Below, one piece after another: positions 29,880-39,227 of a DNA stretch of 64,000 bases. Source of the stretch: Planktomarina temperata RCA23 (GTDB lineage: Bacteria > Pseudomonadota > Alphaproteobacteria > Rhodobacterales > Rhodobacteraceae); assembly GCF_000738435.1 (NCBI RefSeq), contig NZ_CP003984.1:1116001-1180000 (forward strand), given 5' to 3'. Under the pieces are notes generated by a model. The model was not told the DNA's origin. It was given only the letters and a program-made list of their open reading frames with translations, and ran no database searches. The stretch's first letter is position 1; each line of letters opens with the position of its first letter. A program made the translations under genes and the position numbers.

Positions 29880-31163
29880 ATGGCACAGTTGATCGATCAT
29901 CCTTTGCGCCACGCCACTGCGTCTGAGCTACATGCGCGGCCATTTCCTCATATTTCCGCCCCTGCGCGCGCGGCGTTTTTTGCCTATACCTCAGCGCAGA
30001 ATGATTCTGGCCGCGATGAGGCGGCGGATCGGGCCCATTTCTTGCGTCTGCTCGATCATTACAACGTGGCCCATCCCGCTGAAACGGAGTCGCATTTTTT
30101 TGGTCAGTTAGGGGAGGTTTGGGTCAAATGGGAATGTCATACCGAATTTGTAACCTATACGGCTTTTGTCGATGGCCTGGGCGATGCAGCCTTCGATGGA
30201 AGTGAATTTGCGATCTTTCCCGCCGCGTGGCAGGCCGCTATGCCCGGAACAACGCTCAGCTCGACTTCGATAAGGGTTGAGGAAGACCAGGACACGCAAA
30301 GCATTAAGGACAAGCTGGACGGTTGGTTTGTCTCAGAAAGCTTGGCGGCCAGCCGGGTCTTGGACCGTGCGGCCGTTATTGCGGGGGATTACCGCATGGA
30401 TGGCAATGGGAATATGCGTTTTGCGGTCTTTGTGCCGGCCTCGACCGGCCGGCGTCGTGTGGGGCGGATTGTTCAGCGTCTCAATGAGATTGAGGTCTAT
30501 AAAACCATGTCGATGCTGGGCCTCATGCGCGCGCGCAGCTTGTCGGTAGAATTAAATGCCGTTGACACGAACCTGTCGGCTTTGGTGGCCGATTTGGCCG
30601 ATGATCAGGTCTCGGCGGAAGATAACCTCAACGGATTGTTGAAACTCTCAGCAGATCTTGAGGGGCATTCGGCCGCGGTGGCCTATCGATTTTCCGCCAG
30701 CAAAGCCTATGCGGCAATTGTGGCGCAACGCATTGAAGTTTTGAGAGAATCCCAATTCGAAGGGCGTCAGAGCTTTCGCGAATTTATGATGCGCCGGTTT
30801 GATCCTGCCATGCGCACGGTCCAAGCGCTGGATAACCGACTCCAAGATCTCATTTCTCGGGCCATTCGCACCGGTGATTTGCTGCGGACGCGTGTCGACG
30901 TGGAGCGGCAAACGCAAAACCAGGAGCTTTTGAGCAGTATGAATCGCCGCGCAGATGTGCAGTTGCAGCTGCAACGAACCGTTGAGGGGCTGTCAGTCGT
31001 CGCAATAAGCTATTACGCCACGGGCCTGTCGCTTTATGTTCTGACGCCTTTGTCCGGTGTGATGGGCATGTCAAAAAGTGTTCTGACCACCGCAGTGGTG
31101 CCTTTGGTCGTGGGATCGGTCTATCTCGCCCTGCGCCGAATTCGCAAGCATATCCCGCATTGA
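29880..31163 (+). CDS. DUF3422 family membrane protein
   Basis: A 427-residue protein of the DUF3422 family, whose function is not known. The N-terminus has LHARPFPHISAPARA, a family signature. A long helical central region (about residues 210-360) has coiled-coil character, and two hydrophobic segments near the C-terminus (VVAISYYATGLSLYVLTPLSG and VLTTAVVPLVVGSVYLAL) should anchor it in the inner membrane. The pattern of a helical body followed by two helices, the first ending in a Gly-Met-rich segment, recalls CorA-type proteins, but the GMN signature is replaced by GVMGMS, so I do not claim transport. Confidence 0.86.
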   Translation: MAQLIDHPLRHATASELHARPFPHISAPARAAFFAYTSAQNDSGRDEAADRAHFLRLLDHYNVAHPAETESHFFGQLGEVWVKWECHTEFVTYTAFVDGLGDAAFDGSEFAIFPAAWQAAMPGTTLSSTSIRVEEDQDTQSIKDKLDGWFVSESLAASRVLDRAAVIAGDYRMDGNGNMRFAVFVPASTGRRRVGRIVQRLNEIEVYKTMSMLGLMRARSLSVELNAVDTNLSALVADLADDQVSAEDNLNGLLKLSADLEGHSAAVAYRFSASKAYAAIVAQRIEVLRESQFEGRQSFREFMMRRFDPAMRTVQALDNRLQDLISRAIRTGDLLRTRVDVERQTQNQELLSSMNRRADVQLQLQRTVEGLSVVAISYYATGLSLYVLTPLSGVMGMSKSVLTTAVVPLVVGSVYLALRRIRKHIPH

Positions 31164-31210
31164 TTTAAAAGCCTCTTGACCTGTGCAAAAATGCAGGTCC
31201 AATTGCAGCC

Positions 31211-32374
31211 ATGACAGATATATTGAGCGCCCGCCAATTGTTGGACCATTTGGTCTCTTTCCCAACGGTCAGTTCAGACACGAACTTGCCTCTCATTCAC
31301 TTTGTGCGTGATTATTTCGCGCAGCATGGAATTGAAAGCGTGGTCTTTCCCAGTGAGGACGGCAATAAAGCCGGACTGGTGGCGCAGGTTGGGCCGAATG
31401 TGGCGGGCGGTGTGGCGCTTTCGGGCCATTCCGATGTTGTGCCGGTGGAAGGGCAGGACTGGAGTACAGATCCTTGGAAGGTGGTTGAAAAAGATGGCCG
31501 CCTCTATGGGCGCGGCACCTGCGATATGAAGGGGTTTGTGGCTTTGGCGATGGGAGCCATGGTGAAGGCCAACTCTCTCGACCTCAAACGCCCGCTGCAA
31601 TTTGCCCTCTCGCGCGATGAGGAGGTCGGGCTGCTTGGTGCGCCGGATGTGGCGCGGGGCTTGCTGGAAAACTACGCGAAGGCTGACGCTGTGATTGTGG
31701 GGGAGCCGACTGAAATGCAGGTGGTGACTGGCCATAAGAGCTGCGATGATTTGCAATTTCATGTGCGCGGCAAAGAGGTGCATTCCTCACGCCTGCATGA
31801 AGGGGTGTCGGCCGTGATGTGCGCGGCGCGTTTTGTCGACTGGGTTCGGCAGCAAAATATTGAGAGCCAAGCCAAAACCCCGACGGCTACGGCGGCGCTT
31901 TATGATCCACCCTTCACGACCTTGCATGTGGGCGTTATCAATGGCGGCACGGCGCATAATATTACAGCGAAAGATTGTTATTTCTCAATCGATTTGCGCT
32001 GTGTGGGCGATGATCGCACAGAAGACTGGTTGGAAAAAATTCAAGCGCAAATTGATGTTATAGAAGCGGAGATGAAGGCTATAGATCCGAATAGCTTTTT
32101 CGATATGCATGTGATGCGCGGGCCCGCCGTTGTGCCCGAGGTGGAGGGCAAAGCCGAGGCCCTGGCGCGGCGCTTAACCGGTGACAATGGAACCCATACG
32201 GTGGCCTATGGCACCGATGGCGGGCATTTTCAGGCCAAAGGCTTTTCTGTCGTGGTCTGCGGTCCAGGCTCCATCGAACAAGCCCATCAACCCGACGAAT
32301 TTATCGAATTGACTGAGTTTCAAGCGGGTGAGGCGATGCTGACGCGCTTATTGGACAGTTTGCAGACCGCTTAA
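31211..32374 (+). CDS. argE: Acetylornithine deacetylase (M20 family)
   Basis: A zinc hydrolase of 387 residues that would remove the acetyl group from N-acetylornithine in arginine synthesis. M20 metal motifs are visible: [41 protein letters not shown] and the C-terminal [17 protein letters not shown]. The dimerisation domain lies between about residues 180 and 290. Several M20 enzymes share these motifs (succinyl-diaminopimelate desuccinylase among them), but the ArgE-like spacing and the closing motif support this call. The 3' end overlaps the convergent moaA by 4 bases. Confidence 0.88.
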   Translation: MTDILSARQLLDHLVSFPTVSSDTNLPLIHFVRDYFAQHGIESVVFPSEDGNKAGLVAQVGPNVAGGVALSGHSDVVPVEGQDWSTDPWKVVEKDGRLYGRGTCDMKGFVALAMGAMVKANSLDLKRPLQFALSRDEEVGLLGAPDVARGLLENYAKADAVIVGEPTEMQVVTGHKSCDDLQFHVRGKEVHSSRLHEGVSAVMCAARFVDWVRQQNIESQAKTPTATAALYDPPFTTLHVGVINGGTAHNITAKDCYFSIDLRCVGDDRTEDWLEKIQAQIDVIEAEMKAIDPNSFFDMHVMRGPAVVPEVEGKAEALARRLTGDNGTHTVAYGTDGGHFQAKGFSVVVCGPGSIEQAHQPDEFIELTEFQAGEAMLTRLLDSLQTA

Positions 32375-33375
32375 CCGCCCGTGTGGCTCATATGGCGGGA
32401 CATCTTGCCGCCTTCATCGCCGCGGGAGTAATCGAAATCATGGCCCTTAGGTTTTGAGCCAATGGCCGCTCGAATGGCCTGTTCCAAAACAAGATTGCCT
32501 TCAGAGGCGCGCAGTGGCCCTCTCAGATCGGCGCTGCCTTCTTGGCCAAGGCAGGTGTAAATCTCACCGGTGCAAGTGACGCGCACACGATTGCAGCTTT
32601 CACAGAAATTATGAGTCAAAGGGGTGATCAGCCCGATGCGCTGCCCGGTCTCTTCAAGGCGAATATAACGCGCCGGGCCGCCAGTGCGGTCGGGCAGCTC
32701 CGTCAGGGTAAAGCGCCCGGCCAATTGATTTTGCAAGTCACTCAAGGCCCAATATTGCCCCACACGGTCCTCTTCACCCAGATCGCCCATAGGCATCACT
32801 TCAATGAATGTAAGATCCATGCCGCGTGCTGCGCAGAAGGCTGTGAGATCAAACAGCTCGTCTTCGTTGAACGCGCGCAGAGCCACCGTATTCAGCTTAA
32901 CCTTCAAGCCGGCTGCAAGCGCGGCATCAATGCCGCGCAGCACATTTTGCAATTTGCCCCAGCGGGTGATTTTTGCAAATTTATCGGCATCAAGCGTATC
33001 GAGCGAGATATTGATCCGCCGCACACCGGCCGCATAAAGTTCGGCCGCGAAGCGGTGCAACTGGTTGCCATTGGTGGTTAAGGTCAGCTCATCCAAAGCG
33101 CCGCTTTGCAGATGGCGGGACATGGATTGGAAAAACGACATGATATCGCGCCGCACCAAAGGCTCGCCGCCTGTGATCCGCAATTTGCGCACGCCCAGCC
33201 CAATGAAAGTGCTGCAAAGGCGGTCAAGCTCTTCCAGAGTCAAAAGATCTTTTTTGGGCAAAAACGTCATGTTTTCCGACATGCAATAGACGCAGCGAAA
33301 ATCGCAGCGATCCGTGACGGACAGGCGCAAATAAGTGATGGCGCGGGCAAAGGGATCAATCAAAGGGGCTGTCAT
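32371..33375 (-). CDS. moaA: GTP 3',8-cyclase MoaA (molybdopterin synthesis)
   Basis: A radical SAM enzyme that starts molybdenum cofactor synthesis from GTP. The 334-residue protein has the SAM cluster [10 protein letters not shown], the glycine motif [12 protein letters not shown], and the C-terminal second cluster [21 protein letters not shown]. It ends in ...HTGG, the C-terminal double glycine needed by MoaA. No other moa genes are in the window. It diverges from the acyl-CoA synthetase gene. Confidence 0.97.
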   Translation of the reverse strand: MTAPLIDPFARAITYLRLSVTDRCDFRCVYCMSENMTFLPKKDLLTLEELDRLCSTFIGLGVRKLRITGGEPLVRRDIMSFFQSMSRHLQSGALDELTLTTNGNQLHRFAAELYAAGVRRINISLDTLDADKFAKITRWGKLQNVLRGIDAALAAGLKVKLNTVALRAFNEDELFDLTAFCAARGMDLTFIEVMPMGDLGEEDRVGQYWALSDLQNQLAGRFTLTELPDRTGGPARYIRLEETGQRIGLITPLTHNFCESCNRVRVTCTGEIYTCLGQEGSADLRGPLRASEGNLVLEQAIRAAIGSKPKGHDFDYSRGDEGGKMSRHMSHTGG

Positions 33376-33575
33376 GGGCGAACGGTATCCTTAAGCTGCT
33401 TCGATCACAAGTGTGATTTTGGTTGAAGCAAAGCAAGCTCAGACCTAAGCTGACGAAATACAGCAGGGCGCGGCGCAAGTGGGCTTGGGAGTGCTGTGGT
33501 GTTTGGAGGCACAGCTATGTTTTATTCGCCCAGCCGGTCATTTTGGCGCTCTGCCAGCGCTGGGGGTGGCCTGCG

Positions 33576-35222
33576 ATGAGTGCCCGTGATCGGCGCCACG
33601 ACTACCGGATCAAAGATGGTCTTTTCCCTCGCGATAGCCCTGTGCGCGTGCCTGAGTTTTTCAATATTGCTGAGGCCTGCTTAATGAGCCATGCGCGCGC
33701 GTTTCCTCAGGCTGTGGCTTTGATGGATTTGAGCCGCGATGCGCGGATGTGGACCTATGCGGAGATGGCGCAGGCGGCGGAGCGATTGGCGGCGGTTTGG
33801 CAAGGCGAGGGGGTGCGGCCAGGCGACCGGGTGGCGATTTTATTGCCGCAATGCGCCGAGGCTTTGATTGCGCATTTTGCAGCGCATTTGATTGGCGCGG
33901 TGTCCTTGCCGCTTTTTGTTCTGTTTGGCCCGGAGGCTTTGCGCTTTCGTCTGAAGGACAGCGGTGCAAAAATCCTCGTCAGTGATCACGCGCAATACCC
34001 AAAAATTTGCGAAATTGCGCCTGATCTTCCTGATTTGGATCAGGTTTACCTGCGTGAGGGGACCAGCGGGCAGGCAGATGGGCTTTGGAGTGCAATTGAA
34101 GCGCAGGATGCCGCCTACCGGCCGATACAGACCTTGGCGGAAGACCCTGCCATGATGATCTATACCTCTGGCACGACCGGAAATCCAAAAGGTGTTTTGC
34201 ATGCACATCGGTTTCTTTTGGGCCACTTGCCCTGTTTGGAGCTGTCATTTGCGGATTTTCCCAATGGGGCAGATGTGGGTTGGACCCCGGCGGATTGGGC
34301 TTGGATTGGGGGCTTGATGGATATGGCGATCCCATGCTTCTATTTCCGCGTGCCGCTCGTGGCCAAACGCTTCGAGCGCTTCACCGCCGATGCGGCCTTT
34401 GATCTGATCCGTGATGCTCAGATTACCCGGGCGTTTCTGCCGCCCACGGCTTTGAAAATGATGCGCCAAGCCGAAGTGCCCGCCAGCGCGCGGTTGCGAT
34501 CCATTTCATCGGGGGGCGAGCCGCTCTCTGCCGATCTTATAGAGTGGGCGAAGGCGGCATTGGGCGCAGAGGTGAATGAGCTTTATGGTCAAACGGAGTG
34601 CAACCTCAGCGCCGGATCGGCCCGCAGCTGGGATGTTGCGCAGGAGGGATGGATCGGCCAGGCCTTCCCGGGGTTCGACATGCGCATTTTAGATGAGCGG
34701 GGCCGGGCCGTTGAAGTGGGGCAGATTGGGCAAATCTGCGTGCATCGTGACACGCCGAGCATGTTTTTGCGCTATTGGAACCAACCGGAAAAAACCGCTG
34801 AGCGGTTTTTGGGCGCCTATCTGGTGACGGGTGATATGGGGCGTATGGATGCGCAGGGCTATGTGCAATTCATGGCCCGTGATGATGATGTCATCACGTC
34901 AAGCGGGTATCGGATTGGCCCCACAGAGATTGAGGCTGTATTGGCACGCGCGCCGCAAGTGGTCATGGCCGCAGTTGTGGCCGCGCCCGATGCGACACGG
35001 GGCCATGTGATTGGTGCCTATGTTACAGTCAATGGGCTGCTGGAGCCGGGTTTCGAAGCGGGTTTGATTGCGCAAGTGGCGGCGCAATTGTCGCCGCATA
35101 TGGCGCCGAAATGGGTGCGGGTCTTGGAGGCGATGCCCATGACCGCCACCGGCAAAATTCGCCGCCTTGATCTTAGGGAAATGGCCGCCCAAGCGCATGA
35201 GCCAGCACAAACAGGCGGATAG
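33576..35222 (+). CDS. AMP-dependent acyl-CoA synthetase/ligase
   Basis: An adenylate-forming enzyme of 548 residues that activates a carboxylic acid as acyl-AMP and then acyl-CoA. Motifs: the P-loop MIYTSGTTGNPKGVLHA, the A5 motif NELYGQTECN, the A7/A8 region YLVTGDMGRMDAQGYVQF and DDVITSSGYRIGPTEIE, and the terminal catalytic Lys in MTATGKIRRLDLRE. It resembles acetyl- or medium-chain acyl-CoA synthetases, but the acid is not determined. The start at 33576 gives MSARDRRHDYRIKDGLF; 51 extra codons upstream are not family-like. Its end overlaps the RHH gene on the other strand by 50 bases. Confidence 0.9.
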   Translation: MSARDRRHDYRIKDGLFPRDSPVRVPEFFNIAEACLMSHARAFPQAVALMDLSRDARMWTYAEMAQAAERLAAVWQGEGVRPGDRVAILLPQCAEALIAHFAAHLIGAVSLPLFVLFGPEALRFRLKDSGAKILVSDHAQYPKICEIAPDLPDLDQVYLREGTSGQADGLWSAIEAQDAAYRPIQTLAEDPAMMIYTSGTTGNPKGVLHAHRFLLGHLPCLELSFADFPNGADVGWTPADWAWIGGLMDMAIPCFYFRVPLVAKRFERFTADAAFDLIRDAQITRAFLPPTALKMMRQAEVPASARLRSISSGGEPLSADLIEWAKAALGAEVNELYGQTECNLSAGSARSWDVAQEGWIGQAFPGFDMRILDERGRAVEVGQIGQICVHRDTPSMFLRYWNQPEKTAERFLGAYLVTGDMGRMDAQGYVQFMARDDDVITSSGYRIGPTEIEAVLARAPQVVMAAVVAAPDATRGHVIGAYVTVNGLLEPGFEAGLIAQVAAQLSPHMAPKWVRVLEAMPMTATGKIRRLDLREMAAQAHEPAQTGG

Positions 35223-35400
35223 CGGAGGCCAGGCCTATTTCAACCCCGCGCGCATGGTCAATTTTAACGGCCAAAGCGTTGATCGCCTTGCCCTGTTCTT
35301 GGGCAATTCGCAGAAACTCCAACCAAAATTCATCTTCCAGCGAGACGCTGGTGCGGTGACCATTGAGGGTGAGGGAGCGTTTCTTGGGCCTTTGCATCAT
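35173..35400 (-). CDS. Ribbon-helix-helix domain protein
   Basis: A 75-residue protein with the RHH pattern: a basic strand KRSLTLNGHRTSVSLEDEFW followed by two short helices (LRIAQEQGKAINALAVKID and ASAIRLFVLAHALG). Such proteins often bind DNA as dimers, but the targets here are unknown. It is the last of three genes joined by 4-base ATGA overlaps (fumC, DUF4169, RHH), so it is translationally coupled to fumarase. An ATGATG start leaves the first codon open by one position. Confidence 0.85.
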   Translation of the reverse strand: MMQRPKKRSLTLNGHRTSVSLEDEFWLEFLRIAQEQGKAINALAVKIDHARGVEIGLASAIRLFVLAHALGRPFP

Positions 35401-35573
35401 GGATCACGCTTGTGTTGATCCAAATGTTGCACCTGTGCTGCGTTTTTAGTTTCTTGCAGGCGTTTTTGGGCTTTGCTGCGGCCAAACTTCACAGAGTTTT
35501 CCACCGCGCGGGTCGATTTTTCGGCCCGCGCTGTGGCTTTTCGAAACCTGTTGAGATTGACCGGCGCGCTCAT
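35397..35573 (-). CDS. DUF4169 family small protein
   Basis: A 58-residue, very basic protein starting [17 protein letters not shown] and ending LDQHKRDP, matching the DUF4169 family of short alphaproteobacterial proteins of unknown role. It is shorter than most gene-calling cut-offs. Both junctions are ATGA overlaps: its start overlaps the fumC stop and its stop overlaps the RHH start, which strongly supports translation. The Arg/Lys-rich helix [13 protein letters not shown] suggests nucleic acid or membrane contact, but this is inference. Confidence 0.85.
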   Translation of the reverse strand: MSAPVNLNRFRKATARAEKSTRAVENSVKFGRSKAQKRLQETKNAAQVQHLDQHKRDP

Positions 35574-36961
35574 TTTGGTCCGATCATCAACTCAGGGCGC
35601 ACGACCTTGTCAAAAGTGGCTTCATCTACAAAGCCAAGCGCGATGGCCTCTTGCTTCAAGGTGGTGCCGTTTTTATGGGCAGTTTTGGCCACGGTGGTGG
35701 CATTGTCATAGCCAATTTCAGGGGCCAAAGCGGTGACAAGCATCAGGCTTTCGCGCATCAACTTGTCAATTTGATCGCGGTTCGCTGTTATGCCAGTGAC
35801 GCAATTGTCGGTAAAGGCCTGTGCAGCATCGCCGAGCAATTGCATGGATTGCAAGACGTTATAGGCCATCATCGGCTTGTAGACGTTCAGCTCAAAGTGG
35901 CCTTGACTGCCGGCAAAACCCACCGCCGCATCATTGCCCAGCACATGGGCGCAGACCTGTGTGAGCGCTTCGCATTGGGTGGGGTTAACCTTGCCAGGCA
36001 TGATGGAGCTGCCGGGCTCATTCTCTGGCAACATCAATTCACCCAATCCACAGCGCGGACCGGAGCCGAGCAACCGGATGTCGTTGGCGATCTTAAATAG
36101 GCTGACCGCCGCTGTTTTCAGAGCGCCAGACATCTCAACCATCGCATCATGCGCGGCGAGGGCTTCGAATTTATTCGGCGCGGTGACAAAGGGCAAACCG
36201 GTGATTTGCGCCATGTTTTGCGCCACCATTTCGCCCCAACCCACGGGGGTGTTGAGCCCTGTACCCACGGCCGTGCCGCCCTGCGCCAGCTCATAAATGC
36301 GCGGCAGGGCGCCCTCGACGCGGGCGATGGCCATGGCCACCTGATGGGTGTAGCCGGAAAACTCCTGCGCCAGAGTGAGCGGGGTGGCGTCCATCGTATG
36401 GGTGCGGCCAATCTTGATGATCCCGTCAAACTCTTCGGTTTTTGCCTGCAAAGCTGCGTGCAAGGCGCGCAGACCGGGCAGGGTCACATCTCTTGCGGTC
36501 ATGGCTGTGGCAATATGCATGGCTGTGGGGAAGGTGTCATTGGAAGACTGGCCCATATTGCAATGATCATTGGGATGCACCGGATCTTTCGAGCCAATCA
36601 CCCCGCCCATCATTTCAATCGCACGGTTGGCAATCACCTCATTGGCGTTCATGTTGGACTGCGTGCCAGAGCCCGTTTGCCACACCACCAGCGGAAAGTG
36701 ATCATCAAGCAGGCCCTTCGCGACTTCGCTTGCCGCCTCTTGGATGGCTTTGCCCTTGTCTTCAGGCAGTTTGCCAAGGGCCGTATTGGCCATGGCGCAG
36801 CCCTGTTTAATGACCCCAAGCGCGCGGACGATTGCGATGGGTTGCTTTTCCCAACCGATCGGAAAGTTGATCAGCGATCTTTGGGTTTGTGCACCCCAAT
36901 ATTTGTCAGAAGGAACGTCTAATGGACCGAAGCTGTCGGTCTCTACGCGTGTTGTGGTCAT
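35570..36961 (-). CDS. fumC: Class II fumarate hydratase
   Basis: FumC interconverts fumarate and malate in the TCA cycle without an Fe-S cluster. The 463-residue product has the superfamily signature [15 protein letters not shown], the substrate motifs [15 protein letters not shown] and [13 protein letters not shown], and [18 protein letters not shown]. The N-terminus [29 protein letters not shown] is typical. sspB lies upstream on the same strand with a 74-base gap; two small genes follow with overlaps. Confidence 0.98.
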   Translation of the reverse strand: MTTTRVETDSFGPLDVPSDKYWGAQTQRSLINFPIGWEKQPIAIVRALGVIKQGCAMANTALGKLPEDKGKAIQEAASEVAKGLLDDHFPLVVWQTGSGTQSNMNANEVIANRAIEMMGGVIGSKDPVHPNDHCNMGQSSNDTFPTAMHIATAMTARDVTLPGLRALHAALQAKTEEFDGIIKIGRTHTMDATPLTLAQEFSGYTHQVAMAIARVEGALPRIYELAQGGTAVGTGLNTPVGWGEMVAQNMAQITGLPFVTAPNKFEALAAHDAMVEMSGALKTAAVSLFKIANDIRLLGSGPRCGLGELMLPENEPGSSIMPGKVNPTQCEALTQVCAHVLGNDAAVGFAGSQGHFELNVYKPMMAYNVLQSMQLLGDAAQAFTDNCVTGITANRDQIDKLMRESLMLVTALAPEIGYDNATTVAKTAHKNGTTLKQEAIALGFVDEATFDKVVRPELMIGPK

Positions 36962-37035
36962 GGGATGCCCTTTCGTTATCTGCTCAAAGGTTTACCCATG
37001 CAGCGCTCTAGGCGCAATGCGCTCTGTCGCGCGCG

Positions 37036-37500
37036 CTATTGTTTTCGAAAGCTGTCTAGGCTGACAACCTGCGCTTCTTCTCTAATCTCGTCATCAGCCT
37101 CGGCATTTTCATGCATCGGCGCCTCTGCGGCTTCCGGCGCATCCTCTTCGATCTGCTCAAAGCGCAGGCCGAATTCAACGGAAGGGTCCACAAAGGTGCG
37201 CAGCGCCAAAAACGGAATGTAGAGCGGCTCGGGCGAATCGCCGAAATTCAGGGTGATGGAGAACCCTTCATCGGTGACATTGAGATTATCAAACCAATGT
37301 TGCACCACGATTGTCATTTCGTCGGGGTAGCGCTCGAGCAGCCAATCAGGGATCAGCACGCCCGCATACATCGTGTTGAAGGTGATGAAAAAATGATGAT
37401 CTCCGGGCAATTCTCCCACGTCAGCAATATCTTGCAACAAGCGCTTAATTAAACCGCGCATTGCATCATGCATCATGCTGCCATAGTCGATCATTTTCAT
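37036..37500 (-). CDS. sspB: SspB-like ClpXP adaptor
   Basis: SspB delivers ssrA-tagged proteins to ClpXP. The 154-residue protein belongs to the alphaproteobacterial SspB group: IDYGSMMHDAMRGLIKRLL at the N-terminus, GDHHFFITFNT, GVLIPDWLLERYPDEMTIVVQHWFDNLNV, and DPSVEFGLRFE in the substrate-binding fold, then an acidic linker and a C-terminal tail VVSLDSFRKQ that should bind ClpX. The ATG at 37500 is behind GGAAG. The tmRNA that makes the tags is 4.5 kb away in this window. Confidence 0.93.
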   Translation of the reverse strand: MKMIDYGSMMHDAMRGLIKRLLQDIADVGELPGDHHFFITFNTMYAGVLIPDWLLERYPDEMTIVVQHWFDNLNVTDEGFSITLNFGDSPEPLYIPFLALRTFVDPSVEFGLRFEQIEEDAPEAAEAPMHENAEADDEIREEAQVVSLDSFRKQ

Positions 37501-37571
37501 GTCCAATCTTCCAAATCTGATTGCGCTGCACTCTAGGGTATTTTGCCAGAAACGAAAGGGCTGTAGGCTGC

Positions 37572-38840
37572 CTAAAAGGTGGAAACCCCGACGGATAAAA
37601 GCGCCATAAGGGGCAAAGTCCACAGAATATCCCACTTCCGCCACAGCAAAAGCAGGGCTGCGAGGGCGGAAAAGCTGAGGGACAGCGGGTCCAACGAGCC
37701 CGGATCAGGCAGGGACAGATCTAGCGGGCCAAGGGTCCAACCCCTATGGCTGGCAAACCAGATTTGCCCGGCAAACCATATGGAAAGACTGGCAATCACC
37801 CCAACCACCGCAGCCGTGATCCCAGCGAGGGCACGCGCCAACCATGCGATGGACATCAGCCGTTCCAGATGGGGGGCAAAGAGGAAAATCCATAAAAAGC
37901 ACGGAAGGAAAGTCACCCAAAGCGTTAGCAGGCCGGCCATGAACGCGAGGGCGAGCCCTCCAGCTTGAAACCCAGCCAGAAAGCCCACGAATTGCGTGAC
38001 GAGGATGAGTGGACCGGGCGTGGTTTCCGCCAACCCCAAGGCGTCGATCATCTGCGGCGCTGTCAGCCAGTTCAAATCAGTCACGGCGGTTTGCCCAAGA
38101 TATCCCAAAACCGCATAGGCTCCGCCAAAGGTGACCACCGCCAAGGTTGAAAAAAGCAGGGCGACTTTGGTCAAAAACACCTCTTTCATGCTCCAAAGAA
38201 TTGCAATCGGCAGCGCCCAGAGCGCGGCAATGAGGCTGGAAGCGGCCAGAGTGCTTTGCTGGAGGGGCGGGGTATGGTTTTTCGGCTCTGCGGCTACGGG
38301 CAGGGCTGCCACGCCCCAAAGCGCCGCCCCCAAAACCACCCAAGGATAGGGCAGACCGAACAGCGCAATGGCGCAAAAGCTGCTGGCGGCAATCGCCCAG
38401 GCCATGGGCTCGATCAAAGCCCGGGTGCAAATTTTGAGCAAGGCTTGTAGCACGATGACGATGACGCAGGCTTTGATCCCGGTGAATGCGGCCTGGCTCC
38501 AGCCCGTATGTCCAAAGTTGACGTAAGCCCAAGCCAAAGCAAAAATCACACAGGCGCCGGGAAGGATGAACAAGGTTCCGCCGATAAATCCGCCCCGCAG
38601 CCCATGCAGCCGCCAGCCAAGGTAGGTGGCCAATTGCATCGCCTCCGGGCCGGGCAGCAACATGCAAAATGACAGCGCTCTGAGGAAATCTTGCTGTGAC
38701 ACCCACCCGCGTTTGTCGACCACCTCATCTTGCATCAAGGCGATTTGCGCCGCAGGGCCCCCAAAAGAGAGCAGCCCAATTTTTGCCGCAACGGAAGTGA
38801 ATTGCGTCAAAGAGACCTGGGATGTGGCCTGATTTTGCAC
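37572..38840 (-). CDS. chrA: Chromate efflux transporter ChrA
   Basis: A 422-residue inner-membrane protein of the long-chain CHR family, with two homologous halves. The N-terminal half has LLSFGGPAAQIALMQDEVVD and LLPGPEAMQLATYLGWRLHG; the C-terminal half repeats the theme as VTFGGAYAVLGYLGQTAV and ETTPGPLILVTQFVGFLAG. It would export chromate, perhaps exchanging with sulfate. The start is GTG at 38840 behind AAAAGGAG. Upstream lies an unusual structured stretch on the same strand that could be its leader. Confidence 0.92.
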   Translation of the reverse strand: MQNQATSQVSLTQFTSVAAKIGLLSFGGPAAQIALMQDEVVDKRGWVSQQDFLRALSFCMLLPGPEAMQLATYLGWRLHGLRGGFIGGTLFILPGACVIFALAWAYVNFGHTGWSQAAFTGIKACVIVIVLQALLKICTRALIEPMAWAIAASSFCAIALFGLPYPWVVLGAALWGVAALPVAAEPKNHTPPLQQSTLAASSLIAALWALPIAILWSMKEVFLTKVALLFSTLAVVTFGGAYAVLGYLGQTAVTDLNWLTAPQMIDALGLAETTPGPLILVTQFVGFLAGFQAGGLALAFMAGLLTLWVTFLPCFLWIFLFAPHLERLMSIAWLARALAGITAAVVGVIASLSIWFAGQIWFASHRGWTLGPLDLSLPDPGSLDPLSLSFSALAALLLLWRKWDILWTLPLMALLSVGVSTF

Positions 38841-39227
38841 GGATGAATGCTCCTTTTCGGCCTAGGTGAAAATGCCGCAAGAGCGGCTGCGGTACAAGGT
38901 GTAAAAGACCTCTGCATACCCGAGCCGCCACGCCAAAACATTATGCCCGGTGGCAACACCGGGCTGCGCCTGACTGCCCACGGCAGGCGCATTCACCATC
39001 TGGGTATACTGGTATATATGGTTATGGCTCAAATCTTGCAGTGATATCACCACAAGTCAGATGCGCAGGCCCAGGCCGGCGCTCTCCTCATTTCGTGTTG
39101 AAATGGCGTTATGCAGAGGCCTTTATAATATTGCACCTTTGGTTTTTGGCCGCTCATGCGTCGCAAAATGGCGTGACCTGGCGCAAAAATGGGTTACACC
39201 GAGCCGGAGCCTGCGGGAGATGAGCGG
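38841..39227. other. Intergenic region with strong secondary structure
   Basis: This 387-base divergent gap between chrA and the hydantoinase-like gene has no protein-coding gene that I support. Between 38870 and 39000 it holds several stems: CCGCAAGAGCGG with a second GCTGCGG alternative; a perfect eight-base GCCCGGTG / CACCGGGC hairpin (about 38945-38964); and GCGCCTG / CAGGCGC enclosing a competing CTGCC / GGCAG stem. Read on the minus strand these stand 40-130 bases before the chrA GTG, so a leader RNA is possible. I could not match it to a riboswitch class that I know. Confidence 0.45.

Noticed and set aside
38870-39000. A cobalamin or Moco riboswitch before chrA
   Set aside because: The conserved core words of those classes are not found on either strand; only generic stems can be supported.
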